A stretch of DNA of 64,000 bases from the NCBI RefSeq assembly GCF_039822205.1, contig NZ_JBAGBW010000011.1, positions 1 to 64,000 on the forward strand, read 5' to 3'. A program made the position numbers and the translations under genes. This DNA is from Thermodesulfobium sp. 4217-1 (GTDB lineage: Bacteria > Thermodesulfobiota > Thermodesulfobiia > Thermodesulfobiales > Thermodesulfobiaceae). This document shows, in pieces, positions 15,393-24,403 of this stretch. The notes below the pieces were generated by a model. The model worked only from the letters and a program-made list of their open reading frames with translations, ran no database searches and was not told the DNA's origin. Position 1 is the stretch's first letter; each line of letters begins with the position of its first letter.

Positions 15393-16144
15393 TGAGATAT
15401 TTTGGTGAATTTTTTTCTGATGTAGGGCAGCTTTCATACCTCTTTTTTAGATCGCTGATAGCTGTTTTAACTGCTAAGTTTAGATTTTTTCTTTTTCTCG
15501 ATCAATGCTTTATGATAGGCGTAGAATCGGTACCAATAGTATTTATTACCTCTCTTTTTGTTGGTATGGTATTTGCTATTCAGACCGCTAGGGAGTTTGT
15601 GTTCTATGGGGCTGGTTCAGTAGTTGGCGGCGTAGTAGGCATTGCAATAATAAGAGAGTTAGGTCCCATGATCACTGCTGTAGTTGTAGCAGGTAGAGTG
15701 GGCTCTGCTATGGCTGCTGAAATCGGGACTATGCAAGTTACTGAGCAGGTAGATGCACTATCATCAATGTCGGTTGATCCGATATTTTATCTGGTAGCAC
15801 CAAGAGTTTTTGCTTGTATGCTGATGCTTCCGCTTTTAACTGTTATAGCCAATTTAGCGGGTGTCATAGGTGGTTATTTCGTGGCTATTTACTATGGAGG
15901 GGTTGTCCCATCATCCTTCACAGAATCATTAAAGATATTGGTTAAGGTTTGGGATATTGAGGCAAGCCTCGTAAAGGCCATGATTTTTGGATGTGCGATA
16001 TCCCTTGTGGGCACTTTTGCAGGATTGAGGACAAAGGCAGGGGCGAGAGGAGTTGGGAATTCTACCATGCTATCGGTTGTGGTATCTTTAATCCTAATTT
16101 TTGTTTTTAACTACTTTCTCTCAATGGTAATGTTTTCCAGATGA
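15392..16144 (+). CDS. mlaE: MlaE-family ABC permease (MCE lipid transport)
   Basis: A 250-residue permease with five or six membrane spans and family hallmarks: FITSLFVGMVFAIQTA, IIRELGPMITAVVVAGRVGSAMAAEIGTM, EQVDAL and the SVDPIFYLVAPRV loop. It forms the inner-membrane core of the Mla/Mce complex moving phospholipid between inner and outer membranes, implying a diderm envelope. The next gene starts in an ATGA overlap. Confidence 0.96.
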   Translation: MRYFGEFFSDVGQLSYLFFRSLIAVLTAKFRFFLFLDQCFMIGVESVPIVFITSLFVGMVFAIQTAREFVFYGAGSVVGGVVGIAIIRELGPMITAVVVAGRVGSAMAAEIGTMQVTEQVDALSSMSVDPIFYLVAPRVFACMLMLPLLTVIANLAGVIGGYFVAIYYGGVVPSSFTESLKILVKVWDIEASLVKAMIFGCAISLVGTFAGLRTKAGARGVGNSTMLSVVVSLILIFVFNYFLSMVMFSR

Positions 16145-16893
16145 TAAACTTTTCTAACGTTTCAAAGAGTTTTGGGGACAGATCGGTCCTTGAAGATATA
16201 AGCTTTTTTATACCAGATGATAAGATAACCATAATTATGGGGCCTTCTGGTTGTGGAAAGAGCACCATCCTAAGAATGATGATCGGTTTGATGAAGCCAG
16301 ATTGTGGCAAGATAGAGATTATGGGGAAGGATATTACAAAGATTTCAAACAAAGAAGTCTTTGAATTAAGGAAAAATATGGGGATGGTATTTCAAGCAGG
16401 GGCTCTTTTTGACTCCCTAAAAGTAATTGATAACGTGTCATTTTTTCTTAAAGAGCACAAGCTAAAGTCAAGAGAAGAGATACGTTCCCTTTCAATAGAG
16501 GCTCTGAAATTTGTAGGATTAGAGGATAGTGCGAATTTGTATCCATCAGAGCTTTCTGGTGGCATGCAAAGGAGGGTGGCCATTGCAAGGACTATAGTAT
16601 ATAAGCCAAAGATTGTTTTGTTCGATGAACCGACTACCGGTCTCGATCCTCATACAAGTAGGGTTATAGAGGACCTAATTAGAAATCTTAGGGAACAAAC
16701 GGGCGCCTTGATTCTGATTGTGAGCCATGTTTTTCAAACTGCATTTAGGCTGGGCGAGAGCATCATTTATGTGGATAATGGTAAAATATTATTCGAAGGA
16801 GAGCCCAAGGATTTTGTAGAAATTGACAACCCCTTTGTGAAAACATTTCTTGGTCCAGAGGGCAAAAATATATTTTTCAATTATAATATTTAG
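16141..16893 (+). CDS. mlaF: MlaF-family ABC ATPase
   Basis: A 250-residue ATPase. Walker A is GPSGCGKST, the Q-loop lies in GMVFQAGALFDSLKV (typical for MlaF), the signature is LSGGMQRRVAIART, Walker B is IVLFDEPTTGLDP and the switch histidine is in VSHV. It powers the MlaE permease encoded immediately upstream. Confidence 0.97.
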   Translation: MINFSNVSKSFGDRSVLEDISFFIPDDKITIIMGPSGCGKSTILRMMIGLMKPDCGKIEIMGKDITKISNKEVFELRKNMGMVFQAGALFDSLKVIDNVSFFLKEHKLKSREEIRSLSIEALKFVGLEDSANLYPSELSGGMQRRVAIARTIVYKPKIVLFDEPTTGLDPHTSRVIEDLIRNLREQTGALILIVSHVFQTAFRLGESIIYVDNGKILFEGEPKDFVEIDNPFVKTFLGPEGKNIFFNYNI

Positions 16894-16924
16894 AAAATAG
16901 CTATAAAATCGAAAGGGGATAGAT

Positions 16925-18193
16925 TTGGAAAAAGGTAGAGCCATAAAAGTTGGAATATTTGTAATTGTTAGCTTAATTTTACTTGCGGGCTCTGTTTTGT
17001 GGTTCCAAAGTGACTTCCTAAAGCCGATGTATAATATAACTGCATACTTTCCCGATGTAAGTGGTCTGGCAGCCGATGCCCCTGTTTATTATATGGGGGT
17101 TAAAGTCGGAAGAATTAAGCAAATTACACCGACCCTTGATAAAGGCGTAGAAACAGTAATCATGATAAATAAGAGCGTTCTTATACCTAAGGGATCATAC
17201 TTTTCAATTGGAACTTATGGCTTAGTAGGCGACAAATTTATTAGCATAACTCCTCCCAGGGTTTTGACTAAAGAATATCTCTCTAATGGTTCGACAGTCA
17301 TAGGAATTTCACCGCCTTCGTATGGGCAGATACTTGATGAGACGAGCTTGTTATTGGTTCGAGTCAGCGACCTTACAAAAGACCTTCATGATACGCTTCT
17401 AAACCCAGAATCAAGGGAGTCTATAAAGAAAACACTCTTTCTGGCTGCCTCTATTGCGACCAATATAGACAGGTTTACCAGTGTATTGAGCTCGCTTGCT
17501 TATAAAAATCAATCGGACGTAAGCCAAACAGTTAGTAACCTTAAGGGTTTTTCTGAAAGCCTTTTGGAGATATCAAGGAATATCGATAAGGGAGTATCCG
17601 ATCCAGAGCTTCTGCCTTCGATAAAAAGTGCCTTGCTAAATATTAATAACGCTTCAAAAAATGTTTCAAATTTAGCTGCCAACCTTAATGATATTGTAAA
17701 AGACAATAAAACCAAAGAGGAGATAAAACAGACTATTTCCAACGCTCATGAAATTACCGAGAGGTCAAAAAAAGTTTTAGACTATCTTGCAAATACTAAA
17801 ATAACTCCTCAGGTTAGAGTCTTTAGCGGTCCAAAAGATGAAAGAGAGGGAGCATTTTTCGTGGATATATCTCCTCCGGGAGATAGATTTTACAGATTTG
17901 GAGTCAGAGACTCTGGCGGAAAGACCAAGGTCGATGCTCAGGCGGGCCAAAGGATAAACGATAACCTGGATGTCCGAATGGGATATATGAATTCTCATTT
18001 GGGAGCTGGAGTAGATGTCCATTATGACAAATTTGGCCTTGAGACAGAAGTATACGATCCAAAGCGCACTACTCTTGATAGTATTTTGTCATATTCTGTT
18101 ACTAAGGATGTCGATCTTTTGATGTATTTAAAAGATCTCACGAGGAGCGATAGAGAAGTCCTTGGCGGCGTAAGATATAAATTTGATAACTAA
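16925..18193 (+). CDS. MlaD/MCE-domain protein with a beta-rich C-terminal extension
   Basis: A 422-residue periplasmic partner of MlaEF. A single N-terminal membrane anchor (about residues 8-27) precedes one MCE domain (about 38-118; FPDVSGLAADAPVYYMGVKVGRI, then YGLVGDKFISI). A long helical, heptad-rich stretch (about 140-285) would form the tubular coiled coil seen in longer MCE proteins. The last 130 residues are different: alternating hydrophobic strands with aromatic ends (VRMGYMNSHLGAGVDVHYD, VLGGVRYKFDN) resembling outer-membrane beta-strands. The start is TTG 16925 after GAAAGGGGAT. Confidence 0.88.
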   Translation: MEKGRAIKVGIFVIVSLILLAGSVLWFQSDFLKPMYNITAYFPDVSGLAADAPVYYMGVKVGRIKQITPTLDKGVETVIMINKSVLIPKGSYFSIGTYGLVGDKFISITPPRVLTKEYLSNGSTVIGISPPSYGQILDETSLLLVRVSDLTKDLHDTLLNPESRESIKKTLFLAASIATNIDRFTSVLSSLAYKNQSDVSQTVSNLKGFSESLLEISRNIDKGVSDPELLPSIKSALLNINNASKNVSNLAANLNDIVKDNKTKEEIKQTISNAHEITERSKKVLDYLANTKITPQVRVFSGPKDEREGAFFVDISPPGDRFYRFGVRDSGGKTKVDAQAGQRINDNLDVRMGYMNSHLGAGVDVHYDKFGLETEVYDPKRTTLDSILSYSVTKDVDLLMYLKDLTRSDREVLGGVRYKFDN

Positions 18194-18239
18194 TGTATGA
18201 ATAGGCTTACCATATAAATTTTAGGCAGGGAGGCACAAT

Positions 18240-19391
18240 GTGGCTTTTTTACTGGTAGTTTTAGATGGCAGCGCAGAAAATCCATTGAAAGAACTCAACG
18301 ACAGAACACCCCTTGATGTTGCAAAGACTCCAAATTTAGATAAGATTGCAAAAATGAGCAGGATTTTTAGATCTAATTTCGTGCCAGATAGTCTTCCTTG
18401 CGGTTCTGAAGTAGCTAATATGGCTATATTGGGATATGATCCTATTGAGTTTTATACAGGGAGAGGATCTTTGGAGGCTGCAAGCTTGGGGTTGAAAATT
18501 GAAGAGGGTATGGCTGCTTTTAGATTGAACCTGGTCTTTGCTTCTGATGGCGTTATGTTAGATCACTCTGCTGGGCATATAAAGACAGAAGATTCAAGAG
18601 AACTGATTATCGAAACAAGAGAAAAGATTTTAGATGGAATTGATGCGAAAATTTATCCTGGGGTTAGTTATAGACATATTCTTGTAGGAGATGAAGGTTG
18701 GTTAGGCGCAAAATTGACTCCACCTCACGACATATTGGGGTTGAAATTCGCAGATTATCTGCCCGATTTTCCTGACTTAAAAAAATTAATTGAAAATTCT
18801 ATAAAAGTTTTCTCAGATTATAAAATTGCTCGTCCCGATTTAAAAGTGAGTATGGTTTGGCCCTGGGGTGGTGGCAGGGTTGTAAAATTACCACAACTGA
18901 AAGATAAATTCGGATTTAATGGGGCCGTTATAAGTGCTGTAGATCTGATAAATGGTTTGGGCATATTGTCTGGTATGGACTTAATTAGCGTAGATAACGT
19001 TACAGGCTTTATCGATAGTAATTTTGCAGGTAAGGCTATTGGCGCAGTACAGGCTTCAAAGGAACACAATTTTGTTATGGTTCATATTGAGGCTCCCGAT
19101 GAGTGCGCTCATAGAGGCGATCCATTTCTTAAGATTTCTGCTCTTGAGAAGATAGATAAAGATTTCTTTTCTATAATTTTAGAAAACATATCGTCATTTG
19201 AGAAAATCTTAGTTGTTTCAGACCATCTTACCTCATGTGAAATAAAAACTCATAAGCATGGAGACGTGCCAGCTCTTTTCTACGACCGCTCTTATATCGG
19301 TTCTTTAAGCGATCTTAGATATACTGAGGCGTCTTCGATAAATTCAAAGTTTATTGTTGGTCACAAACTAATAGAAGAGCTAAGCTCTTAA
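18240..19391 (+). CDS. ApgM-like phosphoglycerate mutase or proposed homoserine kinase
   Basis: A 383-residue member of the alkaline-phosphatase superfamily, archaeal apgM type (LLVVLDGSAENP, the GSEVANMAILGYDP serine region, HIEAPDECAHRGD, SDHLTS, THKHGDVPA). The family includes cofactor-independent phosphoglycerate mutase. A subset found in threonine gene clusters has been proposed to be a homoserine kinase. Here it directly precedes thrB and lysC, which supports a link to threonine synthesis, yet a normal GHMP homoserine kinase is next door. The GTG start at 18240 follows GGGAGG. Confidence 0.85.
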   Translation: MAFLLVVLDGSAENPLKELNDRTPLDVAKTPNLDKIAKMSRIFRSNFVPDSLPCGSEVANMAILGYDPIEFYTGRGSLEAASLGLKIEEGMAAFRLNLVFASDGVMLDHSAGHIKTEDSRELIIETREKILDGIDAKIYPGVSYRHILVGDEGWLGAKLTPPHDILGLKFADYLPDFPDLKKLIENSIKVFSDYKIARPDLKVSMVWPWGGGRVVKLPQLKDKFGFNGAVISAVDLINGLGILSGMDLISVDNVTGFIDSNFAGKAIGAVQASKEHNFVMVHIEAPDECAHRGDPFLKISALEKIDKDFFSIILENISSFEKILVVSDHLTSCEIKTHKHGDVPALFYDRSYIGSLSDLRYTEASSINSKFIVGHKLIEELSS

Positions 19392-19410
19392 TTATTATTC
19401 GCATAATATT

Positions 19411-20274
19411 ATGGAAAAATTTTACGAATTAATTCCTTGTAGCACTTCAAATTTAGGCGCAGGATATGACGTTTTTGGTTTGTCTCTTGATCTGTTTTTA
19501 GAAATTGAGGCAAAATTTGGACAAAGATGTGTCACAAATCTACCCAGGCAACTTGAAAATTCACTTCTAAATATTGAATCAAGGCTTCACGAAGTGCTTG
19601 CTATAGACAAGCCAAAAAATCTTACATGGAGCCTGAATAGCAAGATTCCAATAGGCAAGGGGCTTGGTTCGAGTGCCTCCTTGATAGTAGGCTTATTGAA
19701 GATAATTTCATCTGCTCATTCTATCAAGTTAAGCGATCAGGAGCTTATTTCTCTGGCATCTTCAGTAGAGGGGCACCCTGATAATGTTTCACCTACCATA
19801 TTGGGAGGTCTGACTATATCATTTACTGACTCTGATGGTAGTTTTAAGGCCATAAGAACTTCTATAAAAGAGTTTCCAAAAACCATTGTCTTTGTGCCTG
19901 ATTTTTCACTGCAAACAAAAAAGGCTAGACAGGTAGTTCCAATGGAAGTTAATATTTCAGACGCAATAAAAAATATTTCTCAGACAAATCTCATTTTGGA
20001 ATCTCTATATAGTAAGAGATATGATATTATGCATTATGCTATATATGATAGATTGCACGAGAATTTTCGTGCAAAGTTGATTCCAGGATATTTAGAGGTT
20101 AAGGATAGGATTATGCGTGATGGTGCATATTTTGCCTCTTTATCAGGCGCAGGCCCTTCTATATTTTCTTTTGTTCCGGATAGCTTTGATCCAGAAGGCG
20201 CTGTTTCTAAATGGAAAGAATTTGATGTAAATGCAAAATATTATATATTAAATGTGTACCTAAATAATAAATAA
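19411..20274 (+). CDS. thrB: Homoserine kinase (GHMP family)
   Basis: A 287-residue kinase that phosphorylates homoserine for threonine synthesis. The start has the substrate-loop pattern STSNLGAGYDVFGLSLD, the ATP motif PIGKGLGSSAS is at residues 80-90, EGHPDNVSP follows, and SLSGAGPSIF forms the third GHMP motif. It sits 19 bases after the apgM-like gene and just upstream of aspartokinase, so carbon flow from aspartate to threonine is grouped here. Confidence 0.94.
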   Translation: MEKFYELIPCSTSNLGAGYDVFGLSLDLFLEIEAKFGQRCVTNLPRQLENSLLNIESRLHEVLAIDKPKNLTWSLNSKIPIGKGLGSSASLIVGLLKIISSAHSIKLSDQELISLASSVEGHPDNVSPTILGGLTISFTDSDGSFKAIRTSIKEFPKTIVFVPDFSLQTKKARQVVPMEVNISDAIKNISQTNLILESLYSKRYDIMHYAIYDRLHENFRAKLIPGYLEVKDRIMRDGAYFASLSGAGPSIFSFVPDSFDPEGAVSKWKEFDVNAKYYILNVYLNNK

Positions 20275-20320
20275 TTTGTTGTTATAATATATTATTTTAT
20301 TTTTGGAGGTGGACACCCCA

Positions 20321-21553
20321 TTGTTGGTTGTAAAAAAATTCGGAGGCACTTCTGTTGGCAGTCCCGATAGGGTAAAACACGTTGCAAATCTGATCAGTAG
20401 GGCCGTAAAGAGCGGCGATAGGGTAGCGGTAGTAGTTTCTGCTATGGGTGATTCCACTGATCATCTTGTATCTCTTGCAGACAAGATTACAAAGAACCCG
20501 TCACCAAGAGAATTGGACGTTTTGCTCTCTACTGGAGAGCAGGTTTCTATTGCTATAATGGTTATGGCACTTAACGAGATAGGCATAGATGCTGTATCTT
20601 TTACTGGTTGGCAGGCAAATATAAAGACAACTTGTTTGCATGAAAAAGCGAGGATTTTATCTATTGATCCAGAGTTGTTGGAACAAGTCTTGGATGAAGG
20701 GAAAGTGCCTGTAATTGCAGGTTTTCAAGGAGTTGCTGATGACAATTCTATAACTACTCTTGGAAGAGGCGGTTCCGATACAACTGCGGTGGCTATCGCT
20801 GCAGCGATAAAAGCAGATTTGTGTGAAATATATACCGATGTAAAGGGAGTTTATACCACAGATCCCAGGGTTGTAGAAGATGCCAGACAGATAATGACAG
20901 TTACTTATGATGAGATGATGGAGCTTGCTCTCTTAGGCGCAAAGGTTCTGCACCCTCGGTCAGTCGAGCTTGCTAAACACTATGGCGTTGTTTTAAGGGT
21001 TCTTTCAAGCTTTTATGATTGTCCTGGTACAGACGTTAGGGAGGTTGTTGAAATGGAAAATAGAAATGTTGTTACAGGGATTGCTTTTGATGAGGATGTC
21101 GCAAAGGTGGGGATAATTAAAGTTCCAGATAGACCTGGGATTGCATATAAAATCTTTGGCACCCTTTCTGAAGAAAATATAAATGTAGATGTTATAGTCC
21201 AGTCAATTTCACCCGATACAAATTTTACCGAAATGGCATTTACCCTATCTCTGAAAGATTTGCCTAAGGCTCTAAGCATCTTGAAAGTTGTTTCTGAAGA
21301 AATAGGTGCTCAGGGTATTATTTATGACGATAAAGTTGCAAAGGTTTCTGTGGTTGGTGCAGGTATGGGGGATAGGCCTGGAGTGGCAGCTACAATGTTC
21401 AAGGCTTTGTCAGAAGTAGACATCAACCTTCAGATGGTTTCTACATCTGAGATAAAGGTGTCTTGTATAATTGCAAGGGAAGATGTAAAAAAGGCAGTTC
21501 GATCCATTCACAAGGCTTTTAGTCTTGAAAAGGAGGGTTACTCTTGTGGTTAG
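20321..21553 (+). CDS. lysC: Aspartate kinase
   Basis: A 410-residue aspartokinase catalysing the first step to lysine, threonine and methionine. The kinase domain opens with VVKKFGGTSVG and contains LLSTGEQVS, TLGRGGSDTTAVA and YTDVKGVYTTDPR. Two C-terminal ACT domains (about residues 265-410) indicate feedback control by lysine and/or threonine. TTG 20321 is preferred: GGAGGTGG ends eight bases upstream, whereas the earlier TTG at 20303 lies in that ribosome site. It overlaps the next gene by eight bases. Confidence 0.96.
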   Translation: MLVVKKFGGTSVGSPDRVKHVANLISRAVKSGDRVAVVVSAMGDSTDHLVSLADKITKNPSPRELDVLLSTGEQVSIAIMVMALNEIGIDAVSFTGWQANIKTTCLHEKARILSIDPELLEQVLDEGKVPVIAGFQGVADDNSITTLGRGGSDTTAVAIAAAIKADLCEIYTDVKGVYTTDPRVVEDARQIMTVTYDEMMELALLGAKVLHPRSVELAKHYGVVLRVLSSFYDCPGTDVREVVEMENRNVVTGIAFDEDVAKVGIIKVPDRPGIAYKIFGTLSEENINVDVIVQSISPDTNFTEMAFTLSLKDLPKALSILKVVSEEIGAQGIIYDDKVAKVSVVGAGMGDRPGVAATMFKALSEVDINLQMVSTSEIKVSCIIAREDVKKAVRSIHKAFSLEKEGYSCG

Positions 21554-22700
21554 AACTATAGACGAGATCAATGAAAAGATAGAAAGAGACGAGGTGGTGG
21601 TTCTAACAGCGAAAGAAGCTTATGACCTGGTTAAGGAAGAAGGCGTCAAAAAGGCTGCTTCCAAGGTAGATGTGGTAACTACTGGCACCTTCGGTGCTAT
21701 GTGTTCTTCGGGTGTTTTTTTGAACTTTGGCCACACCGAACCCCCCTTGAAGATGGATACAGTGATGTTAAACTCAGTGCCTGCGTATGGTTATATCGCA
21801 GCAGTTGATGCGTATCTTGGCGCTACAGCAAGGTCTTCAGAAAATTTCGAGTATGGCGGTGCACACGTAATTGAAGATCTTTTGTCAGGAAAGAGAGTAA
21901 GGCTGGAGGCTACAGGTACAGGGACAGACTGTTATCCTAAAAAGGACATTGATACAAAGATAACTCTTGACCAGATAAATGAAGCAATAATGTTTAATCC
22001 AAGAAATTGCTATCAAAATTATGCTGCGGCAACTAACTCTTCTGATACGAGACTTTATACCTATATGGGCGCGCTTTTGCCTAAATATGGAAATGTCAAT
22101 TATGCCACATGTGGCTTGTGGTCTCCTATGCTCAAAGATCCAGAGTACAGAACAATTGGTATAGGCACAAGGATATTTTTTGGTGGATCAATAGGCTATG
22201 TGGCATGGCATGGTACTCAACACAATTCATCAAAACCAAGAGATGAAAATAATCTGCCTATTGGACCTGCGGGAACGCTTGCGCTAATCGGAGATTTAAA
22301 ATCAATGAACAAAAGATACGTTCGCGGCGCATATTTTGAGGGTTATGGAATATCATTGATGATGGGTATAGGCATACCTATACCTGTAATAGACGAAGAC
22401 ATGATGCACCAATTGTCTCTTGGAAATGAAGACATAAAGACAGTAGTAGTTGACTACTCTGTTGCATCACGTTCAAGGCCGATTGTTAGGGAGGTAAATT
22501 ATCAGGAACTAAGAAGCGGTTTTATTGAGATCCATGGCAAAAAAGTTCCCACAGGCTCCACTTCTTCATGGGCATTAGCTAAGGAAATTGCTACTAATCT
22601 GAAAGAAATGATAGTAGAGAAAAAGTTTTTGTTAAGCGAACCGGTAGAGCTTCTTCCGAAAGATAAAATTGTCAGGCCATTGGAGGTAAGGAGAAGATGA
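21546..22700 (+). CDS. Homocysteine synthesis protein, DUF39 family (HcyS-A/MA1821 type)
   Basis: A 384-residue DUF39 protein. Family landmarks are TGTFGAMCSSGVFLNFGHTEPP (Cys53), the GAHVIEDLLSG and TGTGTDCYPKKD segments, and IGIGTRIFFGGSIGYVAWHGT. In Methanosarcina this protein and a ferredoxin-like partner make homocysteine from aspartate semialdehyde and sulfide, bypassing O-acylhomoserine. Its location between aspartokinase and that partner fits the pathway. GTG 21546 is the chosen start, eight bases after AGGAGGG. Confidence 0.93.
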   Translation: MVRTIDEINEKIERDEVVVLTAKEAYDLVKEEGVKKAASKVDVVTTGTFGAMCSSGVFLNFGHTEPPLKMDTVMLNSVPAYGYIAAVDAYLGATARSSENFEYGGAHVIEDLLSGKRVRLEATGTGTDCYPKKDIDTKITLDQINEAIMFNPRNCYQNYAAATNSSDTRLYTYMGALLPKYGNVNYATCGLWSPMLKDPEYRTIGIGTRIFFGGSIGYVAWHGTQHNSSKPRDENNLPIGPAGTLALIGDLKSMNKRYVRGAYFEGYGISLMMGIGIPIPVIDEDMMHQLSLGNEDIKTVVVDYSVASRSRPIVREVNYQELRSGFIEIHGKKVPTGSTSSWALAKEIATNLKEMIVEKKFLLSEPVELLPKDKIVRPLEVRRR

Positions 22701-23113
22701 GTACACAAATAATTAAGAAAAAATTAATTTTAAGTTTCTCTCCTGAACTGGCTGAACTTCCAATTACATACCACCTTGTAAAAGATTTCGATCTGATTGT
22801 CAATATTATTAGAGCCCAGATATCTCCAGAAAAAGAAGGCAGATTGATGATAGAGCTCGAAGGTGAAAAGGGCAGACTTGAAAGAGGCATTAGTTATCTG
22901 CAAAACAATAAGATTAGGGTTGACTCTCTTGAGAAAGAACTGTTTCACGATAAAGATCTCTGTGTTAATTGTGGTCTGTGCGTAGGCGTTTGTGCCAGCA
23001 GGGCGCTTGTTCTTGACGAGAATGATGAGCTAAAATTTATAAAAGAAAATTGTGTGATGTGCGGGATATGTGTTAAGGTTTGCCCAAGGAGGGCATTCGA
23101 GATAGAATTATAA
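22697..23113 (+). CDS. NIL-domain ferredoxin, homocysteine synthesis partner (HcyS-B/MA1822 type)
   Basis: A 138-residue protein. Residues 1-75 form an NIL domain, as found at the C-terminus of methionine ABC ATPases, and the remainder holds two 4Fe-4S motifs (Cys89, 92, 95, 99 and Cys119, 122, 125, 129). It probably supplies electrons for the reductive sulfur insertion done by the DUF39 protein upstream, with which it shares an ATGA overlap. The pair fits an anaerobic sulfide-using organism. Confidence 0.93.
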   Translation: MSTQIIKKKLILSFSPELAELPITYHLVKDFDLIVNIIRAQISPEKEGRLMIELEGEKGRLERGISYLQNNKIRVDSLEKELFHDKDLCVNCGLCVGVCASRALVLDENDELKFIKENCVMCGICVKVCPRRAFEIEL

Positions 23114-23137
23114 TCTTTGTGAAGTTCACTTGCTTCT

Positions 23138-23166
23138 TTGTAAAATTTGATAATTTTTGTTATAAT
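23138..23166 (+). promoter_or_regulatory. Promoter of tRNA-Gln
   Basis: TTGTAA (23138-23143) and consensus TATAAT (23161-23166) are separated by 17 bp. The tRNA begins 16 bases after the -10 box, consistent with a short 5' leader removed by RNase P. Confidence 0.7.
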
Positions 23167-23181
23167 TTAGTACTTGAAAAT

Positions 23182-23256
23182 TGGGGAGTAGCCAAGCGGT
23201 AAGGCACTGGCCTTTGGAGCCAGCATTCGGTGGTTCGAATCCACCCTCCCCAGCCA
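23182..23256 (+). tRNA. tRNA-Gln (UUG anticodon)
   Basis: 75 bases. The acceptor TGGGGAG pairs with CTCCCCA, the D-arm is GCCAAGCGGTAAGGC, the anticodon loop CTTTGGA gives TTG, the T-loop is GGTTCGAATCC and CCA is encoded at 23254-23256. Confidence 0.96.
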
Positions 23257-23309
23257 ACTTAACGTTCATAAAGATTGTAAAATTAGATAACTTATCTAAA
23301 GGGGGAAAA

Positions 23310-24239
23310 ATGATTTACACGATAACTCTGAATCCAGCCTTAGATAGACAGATGTGGATAGAAGACATTAAATATGACGAATCAAACAGGATTACCCGAG
23401 AAGCTACCTATGCAGGCGGGAAAGGAATAGACGTTTCAAGGGTCCTTGCTAACTTTGGATCTGATAACGTTGCACTGGGATTTGTAGGAGGATTTCCAGG
23501 AGAAGAGCTTGAGGGCAGATTGCTAAACGATGGCGTAAGGTGCAATTTTACTTATATTTCTACAAATACCAGAACAAATATCATTTTAAATGACGAAAAG
23601 ACGCAATCTCAGACTCTTTTTACTGCAATGGGACCTGAAATTCAACCACACGATCTGATGAGGCTCATAAAACAAATCCAGTCATTGTCAAGTCCTGAAT
23701 ACGTTATTATCAGTGGGAGCCTGCCCATAGGAGTTCAGCCTGCCTTTTATAATAAACTTATTGATATATCTAAAGAAATTGGTGCTACGGTTGTTTTTGA
23801 CACCGACGGCAAGGCTATGAGAGTGGGCCTCTCGAGCAAGCCGCATATAATAAAGCCAAATATTCATGAATTGGAGAGATTGGTAGATAAAAAGCTTAAG
23901 GACATAAAGGATATTGCTGAAGAGGCAAGGACAATTTGTAAAAAAGGTATTAATATAGTTTTGGTTTCAATGGGTGCAAAGGGAATGCTCTGTGTGAGCT
24001 CAAAAGAAGAATATTGGGCCTCTCCTCCTCCCATTGATGTGAAAAACACCATTGGTGCCGGGGACTCTTCTGTTGCGGGCTTTGTTCTGGCATTGAAGGA
24101 AGGTAGGAGCTTGAAAGATGCTCTTGCTTTTGCCGTCGCAGCTGGGACTGCTACTACTACGAGACCAGGCACTGCTGTTTGTTTGCCAGAAGATGTGGAG
24201 GGCATTTTCCCAAAGGTAGTATTTAAGGATGTTGTGTAA
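23310..24239 (+). CDS. pfkB: 1-phosphofructokinase-type PfkB sugar kinase
   Basis: A 309-residue PfkB-family kinase (ITLNPALDRQMWI, the GGKGIDVSRVLANFG motif, NTIGAGDSS with catalytic Asp252). It most resembles FruK/LacC/PfkB enzymes that phosphorylate fructose-1-phosphate, tagatose-6-phosphate or fructose-6-phosphate. No sugar PTS genes adjoin, so a glycolytic role on fructose-6-phosphate is as likely as a fructose pathway. An ATG at 23310 follows GGGGG. The frame is open further upstream through the tRNA but is not coding there. Confidence 0.88.
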   Translation: MIYTITLNPALDRQMWIEDIKYDESNRITREATYAGGKGIDVSRVLANFGSDNVALGFVGGFPGEELEGRLLNDGVRCNFTYISTNTRTNIILNDEKTQSQTLFTAMGPEIQPHDLMRLIKQIQSLSSPEYVIISGSLPIGVQPAFYNKLIDISKEIGATVVFDTDGKAMRVGLSSKPHIIKPNIHELERLVDKKLKDIKDIAEEARTICKKGINIVLVSMGAKGMLCVSSKEEYWASPPPIDVKNTIGAGDSSVAGFVLALKEGRSLKDALAFAVAAGTATTTRPGTAVCLPEDVEGIFPKVVFKDVV

Positions 24240-24288
24240 CTATTTATAAATAATTTTTTATCAATTTTGTTGTGTTAAAATATCTTTT

Positions 24289-24382
24289 GGGAGAGTATGT
24301 GTCCTGGTGGATGCCGTGGCCTTCAAAGCCATTGTGGGGTCTAAAAACCCCTGGTGGGTTCAATTCCCTCACTCTCCCGCCA
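24289..24382 (+). tRNA. selC: tRNA-Sec (UCA anticodon)
   Basis: 94 bases with features special to selenocysteine tRNA. The acceptor stem has eight pairs, GGGAGAGT (24289-24296) with ACTCTCCC (24371-24378). The anticodon is TCA (24323-24325) in the loop CTTCAAA, there is a long variable arm (GGGGTCTAAAAACCCC), and CCA is encoded. selB follows after 21 bases. Together they show UGA is decoded as selenocysteine in this organism. Confidence 0.97.
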
Positions 24383-24403
24383 AAATTTTACTGCGAGTGG
24401 TGA

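Noticed and set aside
23181-23309. Open frame continuing upstream of the PfkB kinase through tRNA-Gln
   Set aside because: The bases fold as a complete tRNA with encoded CCA, and the kinase family N-terminus begins at ATG 23310 with its own ribosome site.
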